DNA from: Craspedostauros australis
Taxonomy: Eukaryota; Bacillariophyta; Bacillariophyceae; Mastogloiales; Achnanthaceae
NCBI GenBank assembly: GCA_026770025.1
Contig: JAMXDE010000009.1
Coordinates: 1,959,001 to 2,023,000 of the forward strand
Direction of reading: 5' to 3'
Length of the DNA: 64,000 bases
Shown here: positions 21,002 to 32,740 of the stretch, piece by piece
Numbering within the stretch: position 1 is the stretch's first letter
Layout: each line of letters opens with the position of its first letter
Position numbers and translations under genes: made by a program
Notes under the pieces: generated by a model
Told to the model about the DNA's origin: nothing
The model's database searches: none
Seen by the model: only the letters and a program-made list of their open reading frames with translations

Positions 21002-23498
21002 GGTTGCTGTTTGCTGCTTGTCGGTTGCTTGGATTGTGTGCTGCGATTCATTTTCGTGTTGGACACGGATAGAGCAGCGCAGCGTAGAGCAGAGCAGTGT
21101 GAAGTACGGGAGCAAAAGTGCTCGTACCGGTGGGATACGAGAGGTGTGGGATTGAGTTGAGTTGGGCAGAGCAGCGGAACGTGGCAGCAGTGTATTGGGC
21201 AGACCAGAGTCGAGCGGAGTTGGAGGCGATGACACAATATGCCACCAACATACAAAGCAAGCATATGGTCGGAATGACAAGGGTGGGAGGGGGCATGACA
21301 TCAATACGCATCACCTCCCATGACGATGGCAGCTGATTCGGTAGGAGCGTCCTCCCTAGATGCTGCCGGTGATGCTGATTGTCCCAATGTGTGCATCTGC
21401 TTGAGGCAGCATGCTGTGTCGGATAGGGCGAGTGCTGCGAACGAATCCTCCTGACATTGCCTCTTCGCCATGCAGACATTCATTCATCCTGCAAACCTCC
21501 ATCTGCAATTGATCGATGCCCGGAACGTACCTTTGGTTTGTATCTGGCTTTGGCCGGAGAGAAGCTTGTGATCACCTGCCAATGCTTGTCGATTGCTGTG
21601 TGGTGATGCTGTGCTTTGGAGTACAATCTGTTCGTCGATTGTTTTTTATGAGAGATGCTGTGTGGATGTTGTCGAAGGCAAGGAAGTGATCTTCGCAGAC
21701 GCAAATCCACATGCACGTGTAGCGAGAGACACTGAGACACAGCGTGCGATGGACACTGTGGTATTGTTGTTGCATCAACGACAGATGAACACTCCTCCCT
21801 CCGCTACTCTGCTCGTGCGTGCGCACACCCACTTGTGGAATCGAGTATTTGGAGGAGAATTGCTCGTTCATTTGTTTGCTCGTTCTTTCATCCAATCCTT
21901 CATCTCTTCAGCGCAGTCCACCAGCGCGATCCAAACCAATGACGACAGGTTCCAGCGCCGTCAGTGCGTGCGTTTGGTGTTCGTGTGAATTGGAGGGGCT
22001 CTCCTCTGTTTCGTTCGCACTCGCGTTGATGACCTCGTTGGTACAAGTTGCGCTTTGGTGCACCACCGGCGGAGCAAGCCCAGTGCTTTCACGATCGCCA
22101 CTAGGTTTCTATTTCTCTGTGGCTCTGTGGTCGCAGACAGAACTGGACGCCACTTTTCGCAAATAGCATTTCTTGGTCCGCTCTATTTGTTGGTTTGTGT
22201 CACGAAGAAAATCTGGGAACGAGACAGAAGTTTGTACAGCCTCCGACAGTATAATAGTATGGTACAGGCTGTGCTCTCGGCCAATGCCGTTTCAGTGAGT
22301 GGACGATGTTGGGAGGGTATTTCTCCTCCAATACACAGACCTACCACGGTACTCGTCGGTCCTTCCAGTTGACGACTCTACTACATGGTCGCTATCAGCA
22401 CAGCGGCAAGACTTCTCTTGGTGCCTACTGGAGGGGCACTGGCCATACCCCTTAACCGCATCTCGTGAGAAAGGCAAACAACATCACGCAGGGGACTGAG
22501 CAGTGGACGGCGAGAAGTCGTTTCATGCAACCACGGAAGCGCTGAATGGCTTCGCAGCGCCACAGTGTTGATCAAGAGTGGCAAATGATTGAACAATTTC
22601 AAGGAAGAACATTGCGAAAGCGAACGCGTGATGAAGGGAGAAGTGCCAAATGGAGAACATGGTCACAGAGAACGCGATGGAGGAGAACATGGTCATGGAA
22701 ATGAAGCCAGGATGGTGTGGCGTGGTGTGGCGCAGCGAGTTGCGGTATTGTACAACCTGTGGTCCATACTATGAGAGTAGTACGAGCCAGACACAGGGAA
22801 CGAGTGCTATACGACTACTCGTGTAATACGTATGCATGTCGTCACCATTCAACTCGACTCGACTCCACATCGCTTCACTCCACTCCATTCTACTCTCCGA
22901 CGCTCTCCTTAAGTTCATTATCACAGCAATCTCTCTCTCTCTTGAAGCAGCACTCGAGATTATCATCGCACGACCATAGCGGAGGCGACGATGATCACGA
23001 TAGCAGTGACGAACATGGCCACGCATACGCGTGTACTTCCGGAAGTCTCTTGTTTGGAAACAACACAACAGATCGGAGTGATGCGCAGAGATGCGAGTGC
23101 TGATACTCTGAAGATTTTCACTTCGATACACTCGTGCATGTGAACACGCACAGTTGGCAACGCCGCCGCGGCCAGAGAGACATACTCATCCGTGTATTCT
23201 TTGTGAAAAGCTCCCAGCGCTTCGTTTGCAGCAGAGTTTTTTACTTCTTTTTCTGCCGTGATAGTTCTGCGCCTCCACCATACCAGCCACATGTGAGGAA
23301 TGAACAACGAACCAAGAAATCGCATTCGTGGATTTGGTTGCGCTTGCGCATGTCACTATGCCCGTATGTTGTTTTTCTCCGAGTCGGTCTTGTGCCCAAC
23401 ATCACGCGCGACACGAGGCGAATTCGGAGAAGGCGAGACCAAAACCAAATCTGTCGCCACTTTATCTCATCTCGTCTCACCTCATGTCTCTGTCTATG
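21002..23498. other. Upstream region of the secreted protein, then unassigned DNA
   Basis: Up to about 21785 the DNA is duplicated upstream of the right-arm secreted protein (48327-49113), so it is presumably the shared promoter and leader. Beyond that point up to the transposon, no gene or repeat was recognised. Confidence 0.5.
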
Positions 23499-23651
23499 AG
23501 CCAACTTAGTGAGTCGACCTGCACTTTGTTACGGGACTCAAGAACATTTATTCAGTAGATCCAAACCAAGCATATAATCGTATTCTCCCACCTCTTCTTA
23601 TAAATAATTAACCATTACATTTTTGAGATAGATCCTATTTTAAGTTTTATG
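23499..23651. repeat. Left terminal inverted repeat
   Basis: Pairs with 29424-29577 on the opposite strand. The best-conserved parts are the outer 34 bp (CTTAGTGAGTCGACCTGC onward) and an AT-rich inner part (TAAATAATTAACCATTAC). Confidence 0.88.
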
Positions 23652-24176
23652 CATATTCAAAGGCTTTCTGAAGTCGTATGGGTCGATCCCTGTGAAATTC
23701 CTAGTTGTTTTGCAGAAAGTTCGATCATGTTCTCATGCATTTATCGTATGGTATCCAATCACGGAATAGACGCCGGGATTGTCGTTCGTTTGGTACGCGT
23801 TAAATACACGTTAGCATCTGCGACATGATCTCACATTTTGCTCGTCACAAAACACATCACACAAAACACATCACACAAAACACAAAACACATCACACATC
23901 ACACATCACACATCATCGGCATCTGTTCACAAATTCAGGCATCATCGCCACACTTTCGCTCCATTTCGCAACTTTCTTCGCCAATGTCATGTGTACTCTC
24001 TGTTGTGTTCCATGCTTGTGCTCGCCCTAGTAGTGTAGTAGTAGTAATAGTTGCTGTGGCTGTCAATGAATGGTGGCCTTTCATCCCATGCTCTCCTCTC
24101 CTCACTTCGTCTCAAACCTGTGCAGATCATCACATCCGACCAAATAACAACTACACTCTCCACCAACAATTCCACC

Positions 24177-27100
24177 ATGTTTCCCTCTGCTGCTGCCAAG
24201 GCCCTCTCCAAGGATGGCAACCCCTCCCCCAGTAAGAAACCGCGTTCTCCTTACCCTGTATCTCCTCCCTTCGATTCGAAGGGGTTCCTGCTGCCAACTG
24301 CGGAGCAACTGTTGCCTGACAAGCCGTCCGCTGCGTTGAGGAAGCCGAGCACCATCACGCGAGTGATCGATGTGAAGCCGATGCATGCAGCGGATGGCAA
24401 CCTCGTCCCGAACAGTACGCATGCGCACGCTCGCGAGCTGCATGTGTACGTTCACATCCTCGACAATAACGGAAGCGTCTTCGACGACTCCAATGTCAGG
24501 GTGCGTTCGGAGGGACGAGGTGTTGGCGATGGTACGTTGGTGAGCGTTATCGTGAACGCGCCACCCCCGCCTGCTGCAGCTGATGTTGCACCACCTGCCG
24601 AGCCTGCCCCACCGGCGAGGCTCCCTCGTCGCTGCAATGCTGTTGTTGCTGGTGTCTACGCAGACACCTCCAATGACAGCGACACCACCTACGACGACAA
24701 CGACAGGGGTGAACGAACGCGTGCCAGCAGGAACAGGAGAGGAGGTCAGTTCGGGTTTGATCCGGAAGAGGCGGGAAACTGGAGGCGCGATGCCATTGTT
24801 CGTGTCATGGCAGTGCTTGGATCTAACCTAGATCCTGAACTGTTGTACCACATGCCCAAAACAGGATTCGTTCTTGACAGCAACGGTGATAGGACAACAT
24901 GGTGGAACTTGACACGCGTGTGGGTCACTGTGGCTACTGCGCTCTGGGGTGTCTTGCTCCCTCAGGAGGAGTTGCCAACTCGTCAGATTAAACAGGTGGT
25001 GGAGTTTGTCCGCGCTCGCGTGGACCTGCCGCCGCCTGCACTCGGTTCAAATCTGTACACCCTGTGTGTGAGGGGGGAAAAGACAATTGCTAACGTGGCG
25101 AAAGCCGTTCTCGCTGCATCTACTTCATGCAACAACGTCACTGCAATCCTGTCTCGTCATGTGGAAATCATGCCGGAGGAACAACGTATTCGTGTCGCAC
25201 CAGCACGCGCCACTAACACTAGGAGTCAACTAACAACGTTGCGACGCGCCTTCGACATATTCAGCTGTGGCGGAATCATTCCGCCCAAGGTTCTACAGTA
25301 TCGTGTGCGTGCTTGCAACCTGTCTGGTGTGACGTCGTTTCTCATGACCACCACTACGTACAAGGCAGGGTTGAGTCACACGGTACAGTTTGGAGGTGTC
25401 AAATTTGAAAATGTCCCCGTGTTCGATCGCGGAAGCACGACCATCGAACAACTATTCGGCATGTACTCATCCACGACCAACAACCCAGTGGGAATGCCCG
25501 CTTTCACCCTCATCACCAACCTACTCACACGCAAAAGCAAGATCAAGACGGGCCTCTCTTCCTTCGAAAGCTACTTCTGGATGGCGACGGAGAAACTCAA
25601 ACAGGCGATTTCGCGCCTAGTAGACCTACTGAAGGCTAAGTATGAAACAGACGGGGAGGAACAAAACGATGCCAATGACAAGAGCGACAACCACAACGAC
25701 GAGCCAGATGACGTCATCGCGCCACATGTGCGCACAGCCGATTCCCTCTTGCATGCACTTGAACTGCTTGTTGTGTTCCTCAAATGGGAATTCACCGCCT
25801 CCCACATGCAGCTTCAGTGTGACGATCCCATGCATTCGGCTGCGTTCGCACTCACCACCAACAAGGAGAAGAAGAAGGCAACAACCACATCAACCAATCA
25901 ACGCCAACCACGCACCAACAAGCACAAGCGCAAGAAGACCACCTCTGTCACCAACGACACTCCAAACGTCACAAATGACAATTCTCCCACCACTACAAAT
26001 GACCAACCCTGTAAAGTATGCAACCGTTGTGGATCAGCAATGCGATTTGTGAATGATCGTTTTGTTCCTTTTGTCACAATGCTTAAGGACAACGAACTCG
26101 CAGAACACAAGGACGAATTACAATCCATGCTTGCGGCGGCGCCGGGATTCGCCAACGAAATTGTTAACTACATGGCTCACAAAGTGCGTGCAAAAGTTCA
26201 ATTCCGACAAATCGCCTTTTATCAATCCGAACTCAATGATAAGCCTGAAAGAGCCTATGTGGTACTTGACCATAAGCAAAAAATTCTACCGACAGGCCAA
26301 GGCGAAGCCCAACAAGAATATTGGGGGAAGAAGGGAATGTCACTGCTTGGGGCGATGGTCATCACGTGTCGCAATGACATTTTTACTTATCGGTTCATCG
26401 ACATTGTGGTCGATGGAAGACCGACACAAGACACTCTTCAAGTTGGTGGACTGCTGGAGATCGTGCAAAAAAAGGTCAAAGACATTCACCCATCCGTGAC
26501 TGAAATCATCTTACAGAGCGATAATGCGTGTTGTTTTGCCAGTCACGAGCACATCGCGCTCATCACGTCCAAACTCAACAAGAACCTTGTGACACGAAAC
26601 GCGGCCAAAATCATCATGTGGATCTACACGGAGGCCCAAACCGGTAAGAGCATGCTGGACACCCACTTCGCGTACATCACACGTGTACTGCGAAAATACG
26701 TGCAAAGTGGCAAGGACATCAAGACCCCGTTCCAACTCTTCCTCGCGCTCCAAGCCGGCAGCATCGCGGGGACAACCACGGTACTTGCCAACGCGTCGTC
26801 CCTCCAAGGCAACATCACGACGCTTCCTGGCGCACCAAAAAGACGATTCCGCGCGAATGGGCAACAGGTACGTCAAACTCACGAGGTGAAGTATGATGAT
26901 GACCAGGCGCGGTTGGTGGCTGCATCTGGTATCACGGAAGACGTCGTGGTCAAGAGCGCTGAATGGGAAGGGTGGACCATCAACGAGTTGGGTGTCGTCC
27001 CTGCCGATTCGCACACGTCCGACAAGCTGCCGATCACGTCCGAATCGTCCAGGAAAACGGACAAGACGCGCAAAATGGGGCGCACAGCAACAGAGAGCAA

Positions 27101-27725
27101 GGCGTTCGCGATTGGCAAAGCCCTCCAAGACGGACAACAACATCTACCATCCGATCACACCACAGCACTACAAGACCAGACCGCGGACACAGAACATCCA
27201 CCACTTGCAGTGCCCGGCTGGGCAAGCAAAACAACACGGACCAACGCCAAACTACCAGACTACATCGCGGACAAGTTGAAGGACATCTGTGAAGCGTCCG
27301 CGAAGGACCCAAAAAACAGGCCATCGGAGCACGAAGCACACGAGAAACTGATGAACAACGCAAGAACCAAAACTGACTGGTACGTGCAACTGCACGCAAA
27401 TCCCATGCGTGTCAAATCGTCGCTGTTTGCGGCGTACAGTGCCAAACAACGCAAAGAAAAGAAGCAGGCTGCCCTCATCAAGACGGAAACCACCACAACA
27501 CTGACCACCACCACCACCAACACAACAAGCAAAGCAACAGTAACAGCATCTGCAATCGTGGCCATCAATAATGTGCCAGATGGAACAGAGGAGGAACGAA
27601 TCGAAGAGGAGTTGCAGAGAGAGGAAGAGGAATTGGAGAATCAGAGGTGGTGTGATGCTCACACAGTGAAGGCGAATGCAGAAAGTGAGGCTGTGTTGGA
27701 TGATGATGGCACGAAAATTTTGTGA
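24177..27725 (+). CDS. DDE-type transposase, 1182 aa
   Basis: An intronless 1182-aa frame starting MFPSAAAKALSKDG. An early basic, Ser/Pro-rich tail (PSPSKKPRSPYP) resembles a nuclear signal. A CKVCNRCG cysteine cluster begins at residue 612. The catalytic core shows Asp698 (VVLDHKQK), Asp782 (LQSDNACCF) and Glu819 (IYTEAQTGK), giving spacings of 83 and 36, followed by a conserved-looking SMLDTHFAYI. The pattern D..HK / SDNA / E.QxGK..D recalls a group of uncharacterised long proteins repeated in many invertebrate genomes (recognised from memory, not searched). Thr-rich runs occur near 27500 and a Glu-rich stretch near 27585-27640. The frame is fully open, so the element may be young. A diverged C-terminal relic of the same family lies at 57480-58186. 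Confidence 0.8.
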   Translation: MFPSAAAKALSKDGNPSPSKKPRSPYPVSPPFDSKGFLLPTAEQLLPDKPSAALRKPSTITRVIDVKPMHAADGNLVPNSTHAHARELHVYVHILDNNGSVFDDSNVRVRSEGRGVGDGTLVSVIVNAPPPPAAADVAPPAEPAPPARLPRRCNAVVAGVYADTSNDSDTTYDDNDRGERTRASRNRRGGQFGFDPEEAGNWRRDAIVRVMAVLGSNLDPELLYHMPKTGFVLDSNGDRTTWWNLTRVWVTVATALWGVLLPQEELPTRQIKQVVEFVRARVDLPPPALGSNLYTLCVRGEKTIANVAKAVLAASTSCNNVTAILSRHVEIMPEEQRIRVAPARATNTRSQLTTLRRAFDIFSCGGIIPPKVLQYRVRACNLSGVTSFLMTTTTYKAGLSHTVQFGGVKFENVPVFDRGSTTIEQLFGMYSSTTNNPVGMPAFTLITNLLTRKSKIKTGLSSFESYFWMATEKLKQAISRLVDLLKAKYETDGEEQNDANDKSDNHNDEPDDVIAPHVRTADSLLHALELLVVFLKWEFTASHMQLQCDDPMHSAAFALTTNKEKKKATTTSTNQRQPRTNKHKRKKTTSVTNDTPNVTNDNSPTTTNDQPCKVCNRCGSAMRFVNDRFVPFVTMLKDNELAEHKDELQSMLAAAPGFANEIVNYMAHKVRAKVQFRQIAFYQSELNDKPERAYVVLDHKQKILPTGQGEAQQEYWGKKGMSLLGAMVITCRNDIFTYRFIDIVVDGRPTQDTLQVGGLLEIVQKKVKDIHPSVTEIILQSDNACCFASHEHIALITSKLNKNLVTRNAAKIIMWIYTEAQTGKSMLDTHFAYITRVLRKYVQSGKDIKTPFQLFLALQAGSIAGTTTVLANASSLQGNITTLPGAPKRRFRANGQQVRQTHEVKYDDDQARLVAASGITEDVVVKSAEWEGWTINELGVVPADSHTSDKLPITSESSRKTDKTRKMGRTATESKAFAIGKALQDGQQHLPSDHTTALQDQTADTEHPPLAVPGWASKTTRTNAKLPDYIADKLKDICEASAKDPKNRPSEHEAHEKLMNNARTKTDWYVQLHANPMRVKSSLFAAYSAKQRKEKKQAALIKTETTTTLTTTTTNTTSKATVTASAIVAINNVPDGTEEERIEEELQREEEELENQRWCDAHTVKANAESEAVLDDDGTKIL

Positions 27726-29423
27726 GGGGTGTGCATCGCTGCGATAACACGAGTTGTGGAGTTTTGCGGGTGGCAGACCATGCTACTACAACGAGTCTAG
27801 AGGCCATCCAAAAAACACATCCAAATATCGGCTTATCATGCTATATCTCAACAACACATCGCTTAAAATTAAATGTAAACATTGCATTCAGACGGCTGGC
27901 TATCTGTTAATCAGAATATCGAAGTTAAATGAATATAGAACATATTATGGAAGTCATGTTGGTTTGCTGTGTGTTGTGTGGTGGATTCGAGAAAAAATTG
28001 TTGATGCCACAATGTTGCCCTCCAATGAGCACACATGATCATCATCATCATCCTTGTATTTCAGAAAAATGTGCATACCATTCGCTCTGCATACCTCCCA
28101 GCTATCCGCTCCATGAAGCATGGCCACAGATATTGGCTCTGCATGCAGCAATGCATCCACACACTGAAACAGAGCATGTTCGAAAAATCATTTTCGATGT
28201 GGATGCAGTTCAGATACGGATCCGTATCTCGTCCATACGATCCTTTCACCCCCTCCAAGCGCTCCTCGTGCATTACCACACTCCATGGCGACACGCGGAT
28301 GCATCCATACTGGGCTGGGAGTGCATGGCCGACGTGATGCACCTCCATATGATGATGTGGTGGTGCATTTATTGCTCCCACCAAACATGACCATTCCGCA
28401 GATATGGTTGGCTGCAGCGTCTTCCAGACAACTTGAGAAGAGCATGCTTCACGACGTGCATCTTCAATTGATGCCGCACGCATCTTGTATGGGTGGCTTG
28501 ACGATTGAGGGGCGTCGTCTCATCGCCCCTCACCGCCAAAGCCACGCGACCGGTGCTGCGCGAGCCCCAACCAAAACTCCTCAAAACCACCTTTGCCTCT
28601 GCGCGGACACCTTCCCGGTGCTCCGCGGCCCTCAAACTTCGAGGGTGCCTTCATATTGGCCTTCTCGACGCATCCTGCGCATCCATAGGCGCTGATATGG
28701 TCTGTGTGTGTCACACATTGGCCAAAACCAACCAGCCGATTTGGGGCCAAATTGTGATCGTATTTTGGGGGCCTACGACGGCCCCAAATCAACCCCTCTC
28801 CCCACCTCTGTTCGTCCACCCATCAAACGTTGCGTGGAGATGACGGCGATGTGCTTGGATCTTGAATTGGCCGCCTGGTTGTTGCGGCGCCAAGCATACC
28901 GTTCGACGGCCATTGTGGTGTTTTTTTGGTGTTGCTCCACTTCCATGTCGGTGTGTCGAGTTTGCCACTCTCAACCGGCCTCACATGTTGGGGGATGTGG
29001 AGATTTACCTCCAATTGTACCGAATGTCCAAAAAGACCACTACACAAAACACTCGAGGAGTACCAACCCTTCTCAACCACTTCGCCACGACGAAGCAGAC
29101 CTGATGATTTTCCGCATCGTGATATGATTGGTGTTTCATGACGAAGTATCCAATTTCGTGACGTCGATGACGGATTGGACAAGCACATTGTGCAATTAAC
29201 GTAAACACGAATTCGCCGCTTCCCCCAACATTCTACAACTAGTGCTATCGTGGATGGACTGTTGGATGGTCTCATCCGAACACCTGAAAAAGAGACTAAA
29301 CAATTCAAAATCGGAACAAAGTTGCAGAAACAAAGAACAGCAAAGGGTTAAATTGGATCGATGTAGTCGGTAGAAGACGGCCGAGTCCCTAAAGCAGTCT
29401 AAAAATGCGCACATTGTCGGGTC
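27726..29423. other. 3' part of the transposon, no gene recognised
   Basis: Frames of 80-160 codons exist on both strands but none shows a motif or credible start. It might hold a second degraded gene or cargo. Confidence 0.45.
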
Positions 29424-29577
29424 CATAAAACTTAAAATAGGATCTATCTCAAAAATGTAATGGTTAATTATTTATAAGGAGAGGTAGGAGAATACGAATA
29501 TGTACGTTGTTTGGATATCTGAGACAAAAGTTCTGGAGTCCCGTAACAAAGTGCAGGTCGACTCACTAAGTGGGGTC
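29424..29577. repeat. Right terminal inverted repeat
   Basis: The reverse complement matches 23499-23651. It is followed directly by an exact 43-bp repeat of its outer end at 29578-29620. Confidence 0.88.
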
Positions 29578-29620
29578 GGAGTCCCGTAACAAAGTGCAGG
29601 TCGACTCACTAAGTGGGGTC

Positions 29621-31357
29621 CTATGTCTATGTCTCTGTCGAGGCAGAGACCTGGAACACAGCTGGAAAAGATGCAGTAGAATACAATACTAATGTACATT
29701 TGAATTGAAGAGAAGAGATGAGTGGTTGAGCCGGAGACAGTGTCATGTCACACCAAACGACACATCCTCTTGTATTTACGTGGGCTAATCATACGTGTAC
29801 TTGCAGTCGTAGCTGTGTTCATGCCGGATGCTGCTCGCCGTTTCGAAACGATCAGCTTGACGAGGGGAACCAGGAGGGGGCACGCTCCTGCAGCAAATGC
29901 TGCTAGTCTGGGGGCATTGCCTTTGCGTCTCACCGATCCGTGCCACAGCGAAGAACGGCGACTCTGATTACGATGGTTGGGGGTATTACTGACAACGATG
30001 ACGATGATGTTGATGACGATGTTGATGACGATCCGTGGAACGAAAACACAGATCCGGAATCCGACTCAAATGGCCACCACACAAAATCAAAGAACAAACC
30101 ACACATCCTGTCAGATCATCGTTGTTGTCATCACTCTCCCGCTGCTGTCGCTGACGCAACCAAACACCAACACCGACACCAACGCCGAGACCAATGCCAT
30201 ACTCATTCAACAGACAGTCAAGTCATTGAAAATGATAACCCCGACATGATCATTTATGGAGTGCGAGTATCAATGCATCACATGACCTACTAGATCAAAA
30301 ATCTATATTCACCTTAGTCTATGTCTAATCTTGTTCTACGTAGACTGAGTCAGGTCACGCATGAGACTTTTGGTCATGAACCGTTTTCTCTTTCTCGCTT
30401 GACCCTATTTCCCGCAACTCCCGACAGCCCTCAGATACCTATCTTGGTGTCCACAGATGGTAGCAAGCTGATACATGGATGTCAGGCCCTGCCTGGTATC
30501 GCCTTTATGTGCACATGAACATGCATGTCTACTGTCTTGTTGAGTGAATGTACCTGAGCATCTTGGCTCAGATACAAGGCTCAGAAATCCCACCAAATTT
30601 GGCAAGATCACATTTCTGCAATGGTCGGATTTGTTGCATGCATCAATGTTGCTCTAAGAAGCAAGGTTGGTATTGGAGGCGCCATGAACCTCCTCAGTCT
30701 TGCAAACTTGACAACATCTTCATGCTCTGCACTTCATGCACTGCTGTGTTGCAACACATGTTGTATCAGCACAAAACCATATAGTGCTAAGTACGTTACT
30801 CCTGTATCCCCCACTATCTATAAATTTCACTTGTGTTCGGTTAAGCAATCGCAATGCCTGCAGCTCAACGGCAGAGCACCAGCAATTTTCACTGAGGTTC
30901 TGGGTTCGAATCCTGGCATGGTACTTTGCTTTTGCTCTCCCCTTGTGATTTTTCGATAGTGCTCTAACATGTTGCCTCAGCACCAATTTGCATCACTTCA
31001 TCTCCATCTGCTCACAATTCAGACTCCAACAGTTCTGAATTGGGCCAGCTATACACCATCTAACTTGTACTAACAACTCAGAGCACACTGACAACTATTA
31101 ACAGCTTCACTCTACTTCATTTGACTGATCTGATCACTCGCAATTTCGAAGTGAGTGCCTATTCTTGTCTGTGTTCTATCAGGACCCATTCTTCTCAATC
31201 ATCGTCACTGTCATCATTAGTGCCATCACAATCATTGCTAGCATCAGCACCTTCAAGCATCCGGATCTTCACCTTTGTCCTTCCTGTCACCCTTGCCTTC
31301 TGGGCTCTCCTTGTGATCCAAACAAATCCAGTCCAACCCTTCTCGCACCCACTGAAG
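29621..31357. other. Left-arm spacer before the Nei relic
   Basis: No protein gene is recognised. It contains a tRNA-like sequence at about 30856-30935 and a GAT-rich low-complexity stretch near 29994-30035. None of it matches the right-arm spacer 46766-48326 by eye. Confidence 0.5.
30856..30935 (+). ncRNA. tRNA-like sequence (tRNA pseudogene or SINE head)
   Basis: A perfect 4-bp D-stem with its loop (GCTCAACGGCAGAGC) serves as an A-box, and GGTTCGAATCC is a consensus B-box, at normal spacing. The acceptor and anticodon stems do not pair properly and no anticodon can be named. It is best read as a tRNA-derived sequence. Confidence 0.45.
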
Positions 31358-32740
31358 ATGGTCGAAGGTCATTCTGTCCATCGTGTCGCACATCGGTTCT
31401 GACAGGGTCTTGTGGGAAGGTCATGTAAGGCATGGTCTCCCAATGGACGATTCACCAATGGCACATCAGCCATACACAAGCAGCCATTTTTGCGCATCGA
31501 AGCCGTCGGCAAGAACCTCTTTGCATTCTTTGGGAACGATGCTGACAATCCTGTCGTGGTGCATGTACATTGTGGAATGGCAGGCAGCTGTGCAGTGTAC
31601 CTGTACAACTACAGCAAGGAAGATCCATCACCAGAACCAACCACAACGAACTGCCTTCGTTTGGAGTCTGGTGATATTGTGGCCGATCTGGCAGCCAGCC
31701 ATGACTGTGCAGCACAGTGACATGTCGTTGTGCAACAACAAACGATCCAAGTTGGGTGAAGATCCCTTGTGTGCCGATGTCGATCCAGAAGCGTTGTGGC
31801 AGCGAATCCAGAGACCCAAGAAGTCCATCAGTGCATTGCTGATGGATCAGAGGTAGTTTGCTGGTCCTGGGAACATCTACCATGCGGAGATCTTGTTCAA
31901 GGCGGGCGTGCATCCTGGCGTGCTGGGCAGGGCACTGGAGCGCTCCCAATGCAACCGGGTGTGGGCACACACCGTCGCATTGCTACGACGTGGATTCGAG
32001 ACAGGGTTCCATCCTGACGGTGGATCCTTCTGAAGCCAAGGCATTGGGCAGGCCGAGACTGCGACGGTACATCTGCAACACCTCCAGATGTCCCCGCTGT
32101 TCCACATCCAGACCTGGCAGATCGCGAATCGCAGGTGCTACGCTTGTCCCAGATGTCAACCGGTGCATGACAGCGACCGGAAGAGCACAGTGATCACCAA
32201 TGCAGCGAAGTCAACGAAGATAACGAAGACAACACAGACAGCGAGAGTAGCGAAGGTAGCGAAGACAGTCGCAATATCTCGCACCAAATCCCGTACCGCA
32301 TCCCGCACCACGTCGCACGCCAACACAGAGAAAGAGAATTGCGTTCCATTCAATTCGCACTGTGCACCTGAATCAGTGGCGGAACGATTGCAGGCCGACG
32401 GGCCTGGAAGGCTCACCATTCGCGAAATCAAGAGCGAGTTACATCGTCGAGGCCAGACGATTCTCACAAACTCGAAGAAGGCAGTGCTGGCGAAGCAGCT
32501 GGAGCACGTCCTATCGCAGGACGCCGTGATGATATCGGCGGAAGATGATGCGATGGAGAAGGCCATGGCAGGGGAGAGTTTGGCGGTGGAACAACTTGCG
32601 GAACTGTGACCATCGCAGGCCCGCAAGGTCAGGCAACGGGCGGCAGCGACAGTGATAGCAATACCGATAGGACCAAGAGAGCCAACTACATTCGAGTCGT
32701 CCACAGATTCGGAAGACGATTGATGACGCTGCGGATACTC
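31358..32740 (+). pseudogene. Nei/Fpg-type DNA glycosylase with SAP domain, left relic
   Basis: The N terminus MVEGHSVHRVAHRF matches the Nei start (M-x-EG, where the Pro2/Glu3 region is catalytic), but residue 2 is Val instead of the catalytic Pro. Further family blocks follow: VHVHCGMAGS, FAGPGNIYHAEILFKAG, VDPSEAKALGR and the zinc finger CPRC...CYACPRC. A later block GPGRLTIREIKSELHRR resembles a SAP DNA-binding domain. These enzymes excise oxidised pyrimidines. The frame is broken by a stop soon after the start (about codon 15), a 4-bp insertion near 31693, a stop after LLMDQ, an extra base near 32001 and a 4-bp deletion within the zinc finger. The stop after LLMDQ and the extra base are shared with the right copy, so the gene was already broken before duplication. 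Confidence 0.82.

Larger units (their letters stand above)
23499..29620 (+). mobile_element. DNA transposon with long TIRs and an open transposase
   Basis: About 6.1 kb, bounded by terminal inverted repeats of about 153 bp (23499-23651 and 29424-29577, roughly 85% identical by eye) whose outer end reads GASCCMACTTAGTGAGTCGACC. The right end carries an exact 43-bp tandem copy (29535-29577 and 29578-29620). A 9-bp target duplication, TCTGTCTAT on the left (23488-23496) against TATGTCTAT on the right (about 29622-29630), is possible but has one mismatch. It contains one large gene (24177-27725) and a 1.7-kb 3' part without a recognisable gene. Long TIRs and a possible 9-bp duplication recall Mutator-like elements, but the family is not settled. 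It lies between the secreted protein and the Nei relic in the left arm only. Confidence 0.82.

Noticed and set aside
27929-29127. Possible second gene inside the transposon
   Set aside because: Several 80-160-codon frames exist on both strands, but none has a motif, and no frame is clearly preferred.
31358-31730. Recoding (selenocysteine or readthrough) of the stops in the Nei relics
   Set aside because: Other damage in the same relics (indels, loss of the N terminus) and normal use of TAG and TGA as stops elsewhere in the window make plain pseudogenes more likely.
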